Assembly (NCBI GenBank): GCA_033762375.1
Contig: JANRLQ010000026.1
Coordinates: 186,001 to 250,000 of the forward strand
Length of the DNA: 64,000 bases
Origin: RDXT01 sp033762375
GTDB taxonomy: Bacteria > Bacteroidota > Bacteroidia > J057
Direction: 5' to 3'
Shown: piece by piece, positions 1 through 8,291 of the stretch
Numbering within the stretch: position 1 is the stretch's first letter
Layout: each line of letters opens with the position of its first letter
Made by a program: the position numbers and the translations under genes
Notes under the pieces: model-generated
Told to the model about the DNA's origin: nothing
Seen by the model: the letters and a program-made list of their open reading frames with translations, nothing else
The model's database searches: none

Positions 1-199
1 GTTTGCAGGGGACAGCGCCTTCTCAGAGGCGCAGATGCTGCGGGGAGAGGTAGGGGGCATCAGCCTTTCGCCGCGCATGGCACGTGATACCCAGGCACGC
101 CTCCGCATGTGGAGCCGTGAGCATCGTTTGATCTACCTGCCCTCCCATGACCCGGACTCAGCAACACGGCTGATGCAGCGGCAGACAACCCGCAGCTGA
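1..199 (+). CDS. Metallo-beta-lactamase-fold hydrolase, C-terminal fragment
   Basis: An open frame entering from the left edge (reading from base 2) encodes the last 65 residues of a protein and stops with TGA at 197-199. The fragment contains FAGDSAFSE, a segment with SPRMARDT and a late LPSHDPDSA. This order (Gly-Asp turn, helical stretch, then SHDP) matches the C-terminal half of metallo-beta-lactamase-fold hydrolases of the N-acyl-homoserine-lactonase (AttM/AiiA) type, in which the Asp and the last His bind metal. The N-terminal HxHxDH motif lies outside the window, so neither substrate nor intactness can be judged. Lactonase is only one possibility in a very broad superfamily. Confidence 0.6.
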   Translation, partial: FAGDSAFSEAQMLRGEVGGISLSPRMARDTQARLRMWSREHRLIYLPSHDPDSATRLMQRQTTRS

Positions 200-211
200 A
201 GTATCCAGGAT

Positions 212-233
212 GTCCCAAACTACCCGTTGGGAC
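212..233. terminator. Hairpin after the lactonase-like gene
   Basis: GTCCCAA at 212-218 pairs with TTGGGAC at 227-233 around an 8-base loop, 13 bases after the upstream stop codon. No T-tract follows on either strand, so this is at best a weak or factor-assisted terminator, or a regulatory hairpin. Confidence 0.3.
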
Positions 234-324
234 GTCCCACCGGAAGTTGGGGCGACCGGGAGCCCTGTATATATGCAGGTTTGCAAGGTCAATATTGACA
301 CAATACCTGTTATTTCTGCTGAAG

Positions 325-912
325 ATGCACAAACATCTCTTTCTTCTGATCTGTTTCCTGGCCTACGTCCGCTCCGCTACCGCCCAGGAGATAATGGCTT
401 CTGAAATTATTGCCCGCCTGAATGCCGGACAGGCTATCACGCTTGAAGATGTCCGTATCACAGGTGATTTGGATTTGACACAGCTCACACGCCAGATGAA
501 CGATGCTGTTTATCCTGAACAAGGTAAAACGGCGTATGTTTTTTCTAACCTGATCGGACAACCAGTCGTCTTTAACCGATGCACATTTGCGGGGAGACTG
601 ATTTTGTGCCGAAAGGAGACCCGGGGAGACAGCATCCTGGAGTACCGGGTGGTATTTACGCAGGATGTGACCTGGCGTGCATGCGTGTTTGAGCAAGACG
701 CCGACTTTGAACTGACAAATTTTGATGGAAGGGTATCCTTCAGGGAAAGTACGTTTCTGAAGCAGCCCAGATTTGTGCGTATCGGATTGACGCAGCCCCC
801 GGACCTCACGGGTCTCGTACTCCGGGACAAATGCCTGTATCAGCGATACCAGCGCAGCCAACGCCAGTACCTGACTGCTGTGGCCTTGCAGGCTTTGTGG
901 CAGCAACCCTAA
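325..912 (+). CDS. Secreted pentapeptide-repeat-like protein
   Basis: The product is 195 residues when started at the ATG that opens a clear signal peptide (MHKHLFLLICFLAYVRSATAQ). The frame is open further upstream, to 247, but that would bury the signal. The mature part starts with a helix (ASEIIARLNAGQAITLEDV). It then has short repeating strands with Phe or Leu at five-residue spacing (VVFNRCTFAGRLIL, VTWRACVFEQDADFEL, FDGRVSFRESTF), the pattern of a pentapeptide-type right-handed beta-helix. No catalytic motif is visible. It probably acts in the periplasm or at the surface in an unknown, perhaps structural, role. Its last four bases overlap the end of the convergent AraC-family gene. Confidence 0.6.
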   Translation: MHKHLFLLICFLAYVRSATAQEIMASEIIARLNAGQAITLEDVRITGDLDLTQLTRQMNDAVYPEQGKTAYVFSNLIGQPVVFNRCTFAGRLILCRKETRGDSILEYRVVFTQDVTWRACVFEQDADFELTNFDGRVSFRESTFLKQPRFVRIGLTQPPDLTGLVLRDKCLYQRYQRSQRQYLTAVALQALWQQP

Positions 913-2039
913 AGCTTGGATAGCCGGATCGCCTGGAAATATTCGCTGGGAGCCTGCCCTGTGACTTTCTTGAAAACCCTGTTAAACGTAGTCTTAGAGC
1001 CAAATCCGCTTTCAAACGAAAGGGATAGTAAGGTCTGATTGCGTTTGGCAGGGTCTTTCATGTGACGGATCACCTCCGCGACCCTGTACTCATTGACCCA
1101 GTCATTAAAGTTTTTACCCAATACATGATTGATCACAAAGGAGATACGATTGGCGGGTACATCAAGCACTTGAGCTAACTCCTGAAGGGTTAGCGTCTCA
1201 CGCAGGTACGGTTTTTTTTCTGCCATGTACTGGTCCAATACTTGCCGGAGTGCTATATCCTGAGGTGAAACAGACCGGGAAGGCGTGGAGACACGCTCTG
1301 CCAGTTGGAGTTGAGGCAGGGCCACGTCTTCCTTAAATTGATACACAGCAAAACAAAGATAGTACAACAAACAGGCTCTGATGAAGTACAACCACCACCA
1401 ACTCTCAAAACTAAATCTGGCTGCGGTTCCTGCCACTGTAAATACGCAGTCAAAAAATGTATAGACCAGGCATGCTGTCAAAAAATACCTGAGCCAATGG
1501 ATGGACCCGATAGAAATATGGGAAAATCCCGCAGACAACGAATGCTCATGCTGCTTCAGCAGGCGCATGCACAGGATCAAAACCCAACAAGAGAAAACAA
1601 AAGTACCCAGGTACAGGACCCCAGCCACCCACGGAAAATGATACTGCTCGATATAGGTATCTTTGAGTTCGGCAGGCAGGCTGAATACCAGTAACTGAAA
1701 CAAAGCTTGCAGGATAGCTGGAAGGAACCACCGCCAAACCCGCATGGGCAGTTGCTCCTTCACCAGGATTGCCTGTGTGAAAACCCAGACACAGGGCGCA
1801 TAAGCCAGCGGATGGTCAAAGGGGAAAAAACGAATGGCCGGATATAAATCATATATTCCTAAAAATCCGATACAGTACTCTACCAGGGAGCTGGTGAGTA
1901 AAAACAAAAAACCCGCCAGTGCCAGATCAGCAACTCGTCTCAGGCGGTATGCCCTGATGCAGCATAATACTGTATAGATCAGTCCCTGAAGCAGGGCTAC
2001 AAAGAGCAGTGCCGATCGGGGATTATAGTACAATTCCAT
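909..2039 (-). CDS. AraC-family regulator with membrane-spanning N-terminus
   Basis: The protein has 376 residues. About residues 1-235 are strongly hydrophobic, with roughly six to seven membrane segments (for example LLFVALLQGLIYTVLCC and LALAGFLFLLTSSLVEYCI). The C-terminal 100 residues form an AraC-type double helix-turn-helix: LTLQELAQVLDVPANRISFVI is the first motif, and SLSFESGFGSKTTFNRVFKK with GQAPSEYFQ is the second. This architecture is common in Bacteroidota and suggests a membrane-embedded sensor that binds DNA from the membrane. The signal and target genes are unknown. It ends the minus-strand block, 27 bases after the cysteine desulfurase gene, so the two may be co-transcribed. 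Confidence 0.85.
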   Translation of the reverse strand: MELYYNPRSALLFVALLQGLIYTVLCCIRAYRLRRVADLALAGFLFLLTSSLVEYCIGFLGIYDLYPAIRFFPFDHPLAYAPCVWVFTQAILVKEQLPMRVWRWFLPAILQALFQLLVFSLPAELKDTYIEQYHFPWVAGVLYLGTFVFSCWVLILCMRLLKQHEHSLSAGFSHISIGSIHWLRYFLTACLVYTFFDCVFTVAGTAARFSFESWWWLYFIRACLLYYLCFAVYQFKEDVALPQLQLAERVSTPSRSVSPQDIALRQVLDQYMAEKKPYLRETLTLQELAQVLDVPANRISFVINHVLGKNFNDWVNEYRVAEVIRHMKDPAKRNQTLLSLSFESGFGSKTTFNRVFKKVTGQAPSEYFQAIRLSKL

Positions 2040-2066
2040 GTGGACCCAAGCGCATGATCATCGTCC

Positions 2067-3218
2067 TCAGGCTGGTACCTGGCTCCTGACCATCTCAGCC
2101 AGTTTGGATACGGTGTAGTCTATTTCTTCTTCCGTATTCTGCACCCCAAATGAAAACCGGACAGAATTGTTCAGGGCCACCGGAGGTGCCTGAATCCCCC
2201 GCAGGACATGCGAGCCCTGGTTGGCCCCGGAGTTGCAGGCGGAGCCACCGGAGGCAGAGATGCCCGCCAGGTCCAGACTGAACAGCAGCATACAATCTAC
2301 GTCACCACAGGGCAGGGTCACATTCAGCACCGTAGGGAGGGAACGCGCCGGATCCATGCAGCCATTCACAAACACACCCGGCAGAACGTCCCGCAGGCCC
2401 GCATACATGCGCTCCTTGAGGGTACGGAGATGTGCATTTTTGGCATCGAGGGTGCGATAACACTTGTCAAGGGCAAAAGCCATCCCGATGATGGCAGCAG
2501 GGTTTTCTGTACCTGCACGGAGGTTGCGCTCCTGTCCGCCGCCGCTGATGAGCGGGCTGACCGGTGTCCCCTTGCGGATGTACAGGAATCCTACCCCCTT
2601 GGGACCATAAAACTTGTGGGCCGATGCTGTCAGAAAGTGGATGGGCGTCTCTGCCAGGTTAAACCGGCTGGTACCCATCGTCTGTACTGTATCTGAGTGA
2701 AAATAAGCACCATACTGCTGGCAGAGCTCCGCTATCGCCTGAATATCGTGCAGGGTACCGATCTCGTTGTTGCCGTGCATGAGCGAAACCAGGCTATGCG
2801 GATGGGTAGCCAGTGCCTCGCGGAGGTCGTCCAGGCTGATATGTCCCTCACAGTCCACCGGCAGCCAGGTGACGGAGACAGCGCCGGTGTGGACCAGGTG
2901 CTCGACCGGGTGTGTGACTGCATGATGCTCGATGGAGGTGGTGATAATGTGGCGTGCCCCGCCCGCCGTCACAGCTGCGTGGATCGCCATGTTATCGGCT
3001 TCTGTACCGCCGCTGGTAAAATATATCTCATGTGGATGTGCGCCCAGGTGGCCTGCGATGGTACGTCGCGCCTGCTCGATCGCATTGCGGATATGACGTC
3101 CATGTGAATGTGTCGAAGACGGATTGCCTGCAAACTCCAGCATCCACGGCTTCATACACTCAAATACCTCCGGATCCATCGGGGTAGAAGCGGCATTGTC
3201 GAGATAAATACGGCGCAT
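2067..3218 (-). CDS. Cysteine desulfurase (IscS/NifS family)
   Basis: This 383-residue PLP enzyme removes sulfur from cysteine as a protein persulfide for Fe-S clusters, thiouridine or other thio-cofactors. The PLP lysine is seen in SAHKFYGPKGVGF, the PLP-binding His in TSIEHHAVTH and DTVQTMG nearby, and the catalytic Cys in SGGSACNSGANQGSHVL. N-terminal YLDNAASTPMDPEV and length are normal for the family. The persulfide-loop sequence is NifS/IscS-like rather than SufS-like. No iscU or scaffold gene is adjacent, so whether it serves Fe-S assembly or tRNA thiolation is open. It is separated by 63 bases from the upstream secreted-protein gene. Confidence 0.92.
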   Translation of the reverse strand: MRRIYLDNAASTPMDPEVFECMKPWMLEFAGNPSSTHSHGRHIRNAIEQARRTIAGHLGAHPHEIYFTSGGTEADNMAIHAAVTAGGARHIITTSIEHHAVTHPVEHLVHTGAVSVTWLPVDCEGHISLDDLREALATHPHSLVSLMHGNNEIGTLHDIQAIAELCQQYGAYFHSDTVQTMGTSRFNLAETPIHFLTASAHKFYGPKGVGFLYIRKGTPVSPLISGGGQERNLRAGTENPAAIIGMAFALDKCYRTLDAKNAHLRTLKERMYAGLRDVLPGVFVNGCMDPARSLPTVLNVTLPCGDVDCMLLFSLDLAGISASGGSACNSGANQGSHVLRGIQAPPVALNNSVRFSFGVQNTEEEIDYTVSKLAEMVRSQVPA

Positions 3219-3281
3219 AAGTCCCTGGTTTATCTTTCAAAGTTCGGGATTTACCTGATAGGATACAAACACTAAGCAGGG

Positions 3282-3833
3282 TCACGGCTTCCCCTCGACC
3301 TTCTCCCGGAAGACATAGGTGACCATCTCCACCAGAATCTGCGCACCCTGGGCCGGCTCATGTCGCACCTCGCAGAGGAAATTCATCCCGCCGACCGGAA
3401 AATTAAACTGGCGATTGAGACCGTTCCGGATCATATTTTCCGTAAAAGCCCGCTCAAACTCCCGCCTGAACTCCTCGTAGGCTGCCTGTCCCCAGTACAC
3501 CTGGCGCATCATGGCGCAGGTCTCCTTCACCCAGAAGCTGTCTGTCTCGACGATGGCAGGAGCTTGCAGCATGAGGTTGAACCGGATATGATGACGCTTG
3601 CATCCGTCCTGGGTGATGATCAGAAAACGATCTCCATTGAGCCTGACCAGCTCCATGCGGGTTTCTTCAATCCATTGATGCTCCGCCACAAAGGGATTGT
3701 ACCGCTGGATCAGCGGATGCATATCCTCCGGCAGGATCCGGCAGTCTGTCTCCTGCGCACGCGCCTGCGCCACACAAGACAGCACCAACACATTCATTAC
3801 CAACCACTTGATCACGTGCCGATATATTTCCAT
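3282..3833 (-). CDS. Secreted protein of unknown function
   Basis: The protein has 183 residues with an N-terminal hydrophobic signal (LVMNVLVLSCVAQARAQ) followed by a soluble mixed alpha/beta domain with no motif I recognise. Two Cys in the mature part (CRILPED and GCKRHH), with later FLCEVRH and ETCAMMRQ, could form disulfides. The start at 3833 overlaps the upstream glycosyltransferase gene by 22 bases, which suggests translational coupling. An internal Met at 3797 would give a shorter and more typical signal peptide, so the start is uncertain. Confidence 0.6.
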   Translation of the reverse strand: MEIYRHVIKWLVMNVLVLSCVAQARAQETDCRILPEDMHPLIQRYNPFVAEHQWIEETRMELVRLNGDRFLIITQDGCKRHHIRFNLMLQAPAIVETDSFWVKETCAMMRQVYWGQAAYEEFRREFERAFTENMIRNGLNRQFNFPVGGMNFLCEVRHEPAQGAQILVEMVTYVFREKVEGKP

Positions 3834-5764
3834 CCTTTCAGGATTATTTCGAGGTCCAGCTCCCAGGAGTAGGAGCGTGCATACAGGGCGTCCAGGGCGT
3901 CTGGATTAGCCGGGGTCTTGGGCGGGCGGATACGTACCGTCAGGTTCAGCAGGCCTGCCTTAAGCCTGGGCAGGCGCTCACCTGCGCCCGCATATCCTAC
4001 CATGTGCCGCTGTCCCGTCAGCACATCGCCCAGCGCCCGCAGGGCTGCGGCTGGCCGCTGATAGGCCCAGGCCATGACCGGAAACCCAGCCAGCAAAAGA
4101 CTGGCACTGATCAGGTCCACGATCCGCTTGGTCCGCAGTCCCTCAGGCTGAGACAGAACAGACCGGGTATAGTTGGGATCGCGGGCCGTGATGACCTCAT
4201 GAGGCCCGATGAGGTACTCCGCATCTGGTGGGGCTATCTTAAAAGCGACACCGGTATCAGAGAGCCGGTCCATCTCTGCTATCATATAACCTGCCTCAAG
4301 GGTCTCTCCACAAAAAACAAGCTCATCTGCCTGATAGAGCCGGATAAGTGACCGAAGGTCTGCCACCTGCCCCAACAAATCCGTATATGCCGATGCCGCT
4401 CCCAGGACCGCATGTCCGGCGATCTCGACCGGGTAGTCAAGCTCCCGGCGTACCAGATGATCAAGTCGCAGGACTCCTGCCGGTGTACCGACCAGGATCA
4501 CCCGGCGACGGCTTGGCTCTGTGAAAAAAAAGTTGCCTCTCTCCCGGTGGTGGATGATCCCGCGGGTGGTCATGGCTACCAGCATCGTAAACACGGCGGA
4601 GAGGCCTACGATGGCACGGGAAAAGTTTTTGACCACCGGAAACATATACGTTACGGTCGCAATCGCAATAAATCCCCCCAAAGGCGCCAGAATCAGGGGC
4701 CGGAGTTGGTACGGCTTCCGATAGGCTCCTGCCAGCCAGAGCAGCAGCATAAACACGCCCGTGTATACAGGCATATATACCTGCTCAAACTCCGGCGGAT
4801 ATGCTCCACCCTCGATATACTTGACGTAATGCTCCCAGTACGCCTGAATCGCGTACATGACGGCATAAATCAGGCCACCCTCCAGCAGCATAAACCCAGC
4901 CCTGTCCACCCCCCGTCGCAGGATCGCCAGCAAGGCCCTGAAGTACACGGCCAGCCGTATGGCGGCAATAAATACCTGCTTCTGTCGCCCACCGAAGTGC
5001 TTGCGGGCAAATATGATCATCGCCTGATAAAATACCCGGACGTAGTTGAGGCTGCCTTTTTGGGTACTTTCACCTTTGTAATGCAGAATCGTCGTATCCG
5101 CCAGGTAATAATTTTGATAGCCTGCCTGGATCACCCGCCAGGACATGTCTATGTCTTCGCCGTACATAAAAAAAGCCTCATCCAGCCCGCCGATCTGATC
5201 CAGCAGGGATTTGCGGAGCCACATGAAGGCACCGGAGAGGACCTCAATCTGGTGGTTCTGGCGCTTGTCGAGATAGGTCAGGTGATACTTGCCGAAGCGA
5301 CGGTTGCGCGGAAACAGGTCGCTCAGGCCAAATATTTTGTAAAAAGATACCCAGGGAGTCGGCAAGGCTCGTTTGGACTCCGGCAAAAAACGGCCTGTAC
5401 CGTCTATCATATGCACGCCCAGGGCACCGGCCTCAGGATGGGCATCCATGAAGTCCACACATGTCCGAAAAGTATCTTCGGATACGAGGGTATCGGGATT
5501 GAGCAGCAAGATATGCCGTCCGGTAGCACAGGCGATTCCCTGGTTATTGGCTTTGGAGAAACCCGGGTTGTCCGTATTGGCGATGATCCTGATCTGTGGA
5601 TGTGCCCACGCATGGAGCATCTCCACACTCCCGTCTGAGGATGCATTGTCCACCACGATTACCTCTACCACAAGTCCTTCTGAGGCCCGGAGTACAGCCT
5701 GCAGACACTGCCACAGGAAGTGTCTGACATTGTAGTTGACGATGATGACCGAGAGGTCAGCCAT
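3812..5764 (-). CDS. Family 2 glycosyltransferase fused to a degenerate sugar-transferase module
   Basis: The product is about 650 residues; the frame also has an ATG at 5770. Residues 1-240 form a GT2 domain: LSVIIVNYN start, VVDNASSDGS nucleotide-binding turn, LLLNPDT as the DxD-like site, and GGLDEAFFMYGEDIDMSWR acceptor loop. Hydrophobic segments follow at roughly 270-300 and 340-410. Next comes a Rossmann-like segment (RRVILVGTPAGVLRLDHLV ... ADELVFCGE) like the CoA-binding domain of polyprenyl-phosphate sugar-1-phosphate transferases. The tail (KRIVDLISASLLL, GDVLTGQRHMVGY) resembles that enzyme but lacks its catalytic KFRSM and DELPQ stretches. Likely role: transferring a sugar in surface polysaccharide or glycolipid synthesis at the inner membrane. 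It lies 15 bases after recR. Confidence 0.8.
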   Translation of the reverse strand: MADLSVIIVNYNVRHFLWQCLQAVLRASEGLVVEVIVVDNASSDGSVEMLHAWAHPQIRIIANTDNPGFSKANNQGIACATGRHILLLNPDTLVSEDTFRTCVDFMDAHPEAGALGVHMIDGTGRFLPESKRALPTPWVSFYKIFGLSDLFPRNRRFGKYHLTYLDKRQNHQIEVLSGAFMWLRKSLLDQIGGLDEAFFMYGEDIDMSWRVIQAGYQNYYLADTTILHYKGESTQKGSLNYVRVFYQAMIIFARKHFGGRQKQVFIAAIRLAVYFRALLAILRRGVDRAGFMLLEGGLIYAVMYAIQAYWEHYVKYIEGGAYPPEFEQVYMPVYTGVFMLLLWLAGAYRKPYQLRPLILAPLGGFIAIATVTYMFPVVKNFSRAIVGLSAVFTMLVAMTTRGIIHHRERGNFFFTEPSRRRVILVGTPAGVLRLDHLVRRELDYPVEIAGHAVLGAASAYTDLLGQVADLRSLIRLYQADELVFCGETLEAGYMIAEMDRLSDTGVAFKIAPPDAEYLIGPHEVITARDPNYTRSVLSQPEGLRTKRIVDLISASLLLAGFPVMAWAYQRPAAALRALGDVLTGQRHMVGYAGAGERLPRLKAGLLNLTVRIRPPKTPANPDALDALYARSYSWELDLEIILKGWKYIGT

Positions 5765-5778
5765 GAGCATGTAAGCTA

Positions 5779-6396
5779 TTAGTCAGTGCCCGGTGCGGCA
5801 AGCCGGGTACGGTTCATGATAGACCTTGCCAGGGTCACCTCGTCTGTAAACTCCAGGTCGGCTCCTACGGGAATGCCACGGGCGATGCTGGAGACGGTCA
5901 CCCCGAGGGGATTGAGTTTTTTTGACAGGTAAAACGCTGTGGTATCCCCTTCAATATTGGCACTGAATGCCAGGATCACCTCCCGCACCTGTTCCCTGCC
6001 GATGCGCTCCAGCAGGGGATCTATGCTCAATGACGAAGGGCCGATCCCCTGCAGGGGATTGATAAGCCCCCCGAGCACATGGTAGAGTCCATTGTACTGG
6101 TGGGTACTCTCCAGGGCTATCACGTCCTTGGTATCCTCTACTACACAGACAATGGTGCGGTCCCGGCGTTGGCTGGTGCAGATATGGCATATCTCTTCGT
6201 CGGAGATATTATAACAAAGCTTGCAGTAGCGTATATGCCGCCGCAGGTTGATAATAGCCTCTCCAAGCCGCTCAGCGTCTGCCTCAGACTGCCGCAGGAT
6301 GTGCAGGGCCAGACGCAAGGCTGTTTTTTTGCCGATCCCGGGAAGGGTGGACAGCTCATTGACAGCGTCTTCTATGATACGGGAGGGGTATTCCAT
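5779..6396 (-). CDS. recR: Recombination mediator RecR
   Basis: This 205-residue protein has the family's usual length and domain order. An N-terminal helix-hairpin-helix (STLPGIGKKTALRLALHIL) is followed by a four-Cys zinc site (CKLCYNISDEEICHIC). A Toprim domain starts at IVCVVEDTKDVIALE, and a Walker-B-like C-terminal strand comes last. RecR works with RecO and RecF to load RecA on SSB-coated gapped DNA. It lies 26 bases downstream of ddl and directly upstream of the glycosyltransferase gene, so it is probably in the same transcript. Confidence 0.95.
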   Translation of the reverse strand: MEYPSRIIEDAVNELSTLPGIGKKTALRLALHILRQSEADAERLGEAIINLRRHIRYCKLCYNISDEEICHICTSQRRDRTIVCVVEDTKDVIALESTHQYNGLYHVLGGLINPLQGIGPSSLSIDPLLERIGREQVREVILAFSANIEGDTTAFYLSKKLNPLGVTVSSIARGIPVGADLEFTDEVTLARSIMNRTRLAAPGTD

Positions 6397-6422
6397 GCGC
6401 GGGGATGCGGGAAGTAAGGTGG

Positions 6423-7517
6423 TTAGCGGCTTTTTTCGAGGGCTGCATCACGTGCAGCCCGCTCCTGGGCCAGCTCAATAAGGGCTGTAATCAGGGCTGT
6501 GTAGGAGGTCCCGGCATGCTCCCAGAGTTTGGGGTACATGCTGATATTCGTAAATCCGGGCAGGGTGTTGACCTCATTGACATAGACCCGGCCATCGTCA
6601 CAGAGAAACATATCCACGCGGGCCATTCCTTCACAGTTGAGCACCTGATAGGCACTGCGGGCTACCTGGATGAGTTTGGCCAGCATTTCACTATCTATGC
6701 CGGAGGCTGGGATCATCACCTCTGCTGCGGTGGCGCTGATATATTTAGAGTCATAGTCATAAAATCCGTCTCCCATGACCACCTCACCGACAGAGGTGGT
6801 GGCCGGTATTTCATTGCCCATCACGGCACACTCCACCTCCCGTCCCGTAATGAGGGACTCGACCAGTACCTTGGTATCGTACCGGAAAGCCTCGTGTATG
6901 GCAGCTGTAAATTCCTCCCGGGTACTGGCTTTGCGTACCCCGACAGATGAGCCCATATTGGCAGGCTTGACAAATACCGGACTGCCGAGTTGGTTGATCA
7001 CTGCGGTATAGTCTATGGCGTCCTGCTCGTGGCTCCGGAAACACAGATAATCCGCCACGAGGAGATCAGCATCCCGCAGGAGGCGCTTGGTGATATCTTT
7101 GTCCATACAGATCGCAGAACCCGCTACATCAGGCCCTACAAAAGGCAGGCTAAGGTGTCTGAGAATCCCCTGGAGGGTTCCGTCCTCTCCATAGGGGCCA
7201 TGAATAATGGGAAATACAGCGTCAATCTGGGGAAACGGCTCTTGCTGGGCATGTAAATACCGGATCTGCCCCTCCCGGAGGCCCGGGATCAGGGTCAGCA
7301 GCCGCCCGCCAGAAACAATCTCCGTCGCCGGATCCAGCAGGGTATCTGGCTCCATGTGTCGCCAGCAGCCGGCCTTGTCCACGCCGATCAGGACTATGCG
7401 AAACCGGGTAGTGTCCAGTGCCCGCAGGATATTGCGGGCAGATTTTACTGAAACTTCGTGCTCAGGAGATTGGCCCCCAAACATCAGGGCTACGGTACTG
7501 AGAGATGACATAGGCAT
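6423..7517 (-). CDS. ddl: D-alanine--D-alanine ligase
   Basis: This ATP-grasp enzyme of 364 residues joins two D-alanines for the peptidoglycan stem peptide. Visible family marks are VALMFGGQSPEHEVSVKSA at the N-terminus, FPIIHGPYGEDGTLQG, the ATP-binding FVKPANMGSSVGV, the Glu and Arg loop LITGREVECAVMG, and the metal-binding VNEVNTLPGFTNISMYPK at the end. A second ATG six bases downstream (7511) is an equally good start. A promoter-like TACATTTG lies 17 bases upstream. It appears to head the ddl-recR-glycosyltransferase transcript. Confidence 0.95.
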   Translation of the reverse strand: MPMSSLSTVALMFGGQSPEHEVSVKSARNILRALDTTRFRIVLIGVDKAGCWRHMEPDTLLDPATEIVSGGRLLTLIPGLREGQIRYLHAQQEPFPQIDAVFPIIHGPYGEDGTLQGILRHLSLPFVGPDVAGSAICMDKDITKRLLRDADLLVADYLCFRSHEQDAIDYTAVINQLGSPVFVKPANMGSSVGVRKASTREEFTAAIHEAFRYDTKVLVESLITGREVECAVMGNEIPATTSVGEVVMGDGFYDYDSKYISATAAEVMIPASGIDSEMLAKLIQVARSAYQVLNCEGMARVDMFLCDDGRVYVNEVNTLPGFTNISMYPKLWEHAGTSYTALITALIELAQERAARDAALEKSR

Positions 7518-7533
7518 TTACTAGATGGCTATG

Positions 7534-7541
7534 CAAATGTA
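7534..7541 (-). promoter_or_regulatory. Bacteroidota -7 box upstream of ddl
   Basis: On the minus strand 7541-7534 reads TACATTTG, a perfect match to TAnnTTTG. It sits 17 bases before the ddl start. No convincing TTTG -33 box is seen at the usual spacing. Confidence 0.5.
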
Positions 7542-7616
7542 ACACGCAACGAATGAATAGCAGCTACCTGCCTGTAAATATCCTGCCTGTCCGGACACGT
7601 CTCCCTCCAGCCTGAG

Positions 7617-7720
7617 TTATCCACATCTCATGTGAATAACCCTGCCAATATCCACATAGCACCCGGACACCGCCTGCTCCATACCTGGGGGAAGGCATTT
7701 TTTCCACACACTTGTCCACA
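7617..7720. other. Cluster of five DnaA-box-like 9-mers (candidate origin or DnaA-binding locus)
   Basis: The 222-base gap between recX and ddl contains TTATCCACA (7617-7625), TGTGAATAA, which is TTATTCACA on the minus strand (7631-7639), ATATCCACA (7648-7656), TTTTCCACA (7700-7708) and TTGTCCACA (7712-7720). The first two match TTATNCACA exactly and the other three differ by one base. Four point the same way. No protein-coding frame explains the repetition. Such clusters mark oriC, or DnaA titration and regulatory loci. I see no strongly AT-rich unwinding stretch beside it. Confidence 0.55.
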
Positions 7721-7739
7721 CCTGCTCCGATGCAGGGCC

Positions 7740-8204
7740 TTATGGCTCCTGCGCCAGGTCTTCGGTTATGATCATGATTTTTTCCCACTCAAATCCCCGC
7801 TGAACCAAAAAACGAATGACCTTTTGCTGCCGGGTTATGCCCGTATCGCGTGTCAGGGAGGCGTATTTTTTGCGGGCCAGGGCAGCCAGGGTGTCCATAT
7901 AAGTTTCATCCGGGATTTCCTCTGCCATGACGGTACGGCTCAGGGCATCCGGGATACCCTTTTGCCGGAGTTCGTAGCGGATTTTGACCCTTCCCCATCC
8001 GGCATGAAAAAACTTACCCCTGACAAAACTCCGGGTAAATCGTTTTTCGTCCAGAAACTTCTCAGCTTCCAGGTGTGCCAGTATCCCGGGCACCTCCTCC
8101 TGAGGAATGTCCCAGGCGGCTAGTTTTTCTTCGATCTCCTGCCGGCACCGGTCCTGGTAAGCGCAGTACCGGTACAGCCGGGCCAATAAATCCGAATCTG
8201 TCAT
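7740..8204 (-). CDS. recX: Regulatory protein RecX
   Basis: The protein has 154 residues made of three-helix repeats. Family marks are the RLYRYCAYQDRCRQEIEEKLAAW start, VPGILAHLEAEKFLDEKRFTRSFVRGKF in the middle, and the WGRVKIRYELRQKGI turn. RecX binds RecA filaments and modulates recombination. recA is not adjacent here. The gene ends just before the DnaA-box cluster. Confidence 0.88.
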   Translation of the reverse strand: MTDSDLLARLYRYCAYQDRCRQEIEEKLAAWDIPQEEVPGILAHLEAEKFLDEKRFTRSFVRGKFFHAGWGRVKIRYELRQKGIPDALSRTVMAEEIPDETYMDTLAALARKKYASLTRDTGITRQQKVIRFLVQRGFEWEKIMIITEDLAQEP

Positions 8205-8259
8205 AAAAGGTTTTAGGGACTTACTTCGTTAAGCTGTATAAGCCTCAGGCAAGTTTACG

Positions 8260-8267
8260 TATATTTG
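8260..8267 (+). promoter_or_regulatory. Bacteroidota -7 box upstream of the lipoprotein gene
   Basis: TATATTTG matches TAnnTTTG exactly and lies 24 bases before the ATG of the lipoprotein gene at 8292. A -33 TTTG is not clear. Confidence 0.5.
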
Positions 8268-8291
8268 TATTCCCCAAACCTGCATTCTCCT

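Noticed and set aside
4412..5638. Long open frame on the plus strand (408 codons) opposite the glycosyltransferase gene
   Set aside because: It is antisense to a protein with clear GT2 motifs; its translation has no domain, and its length follows from the codon use of the real gene.
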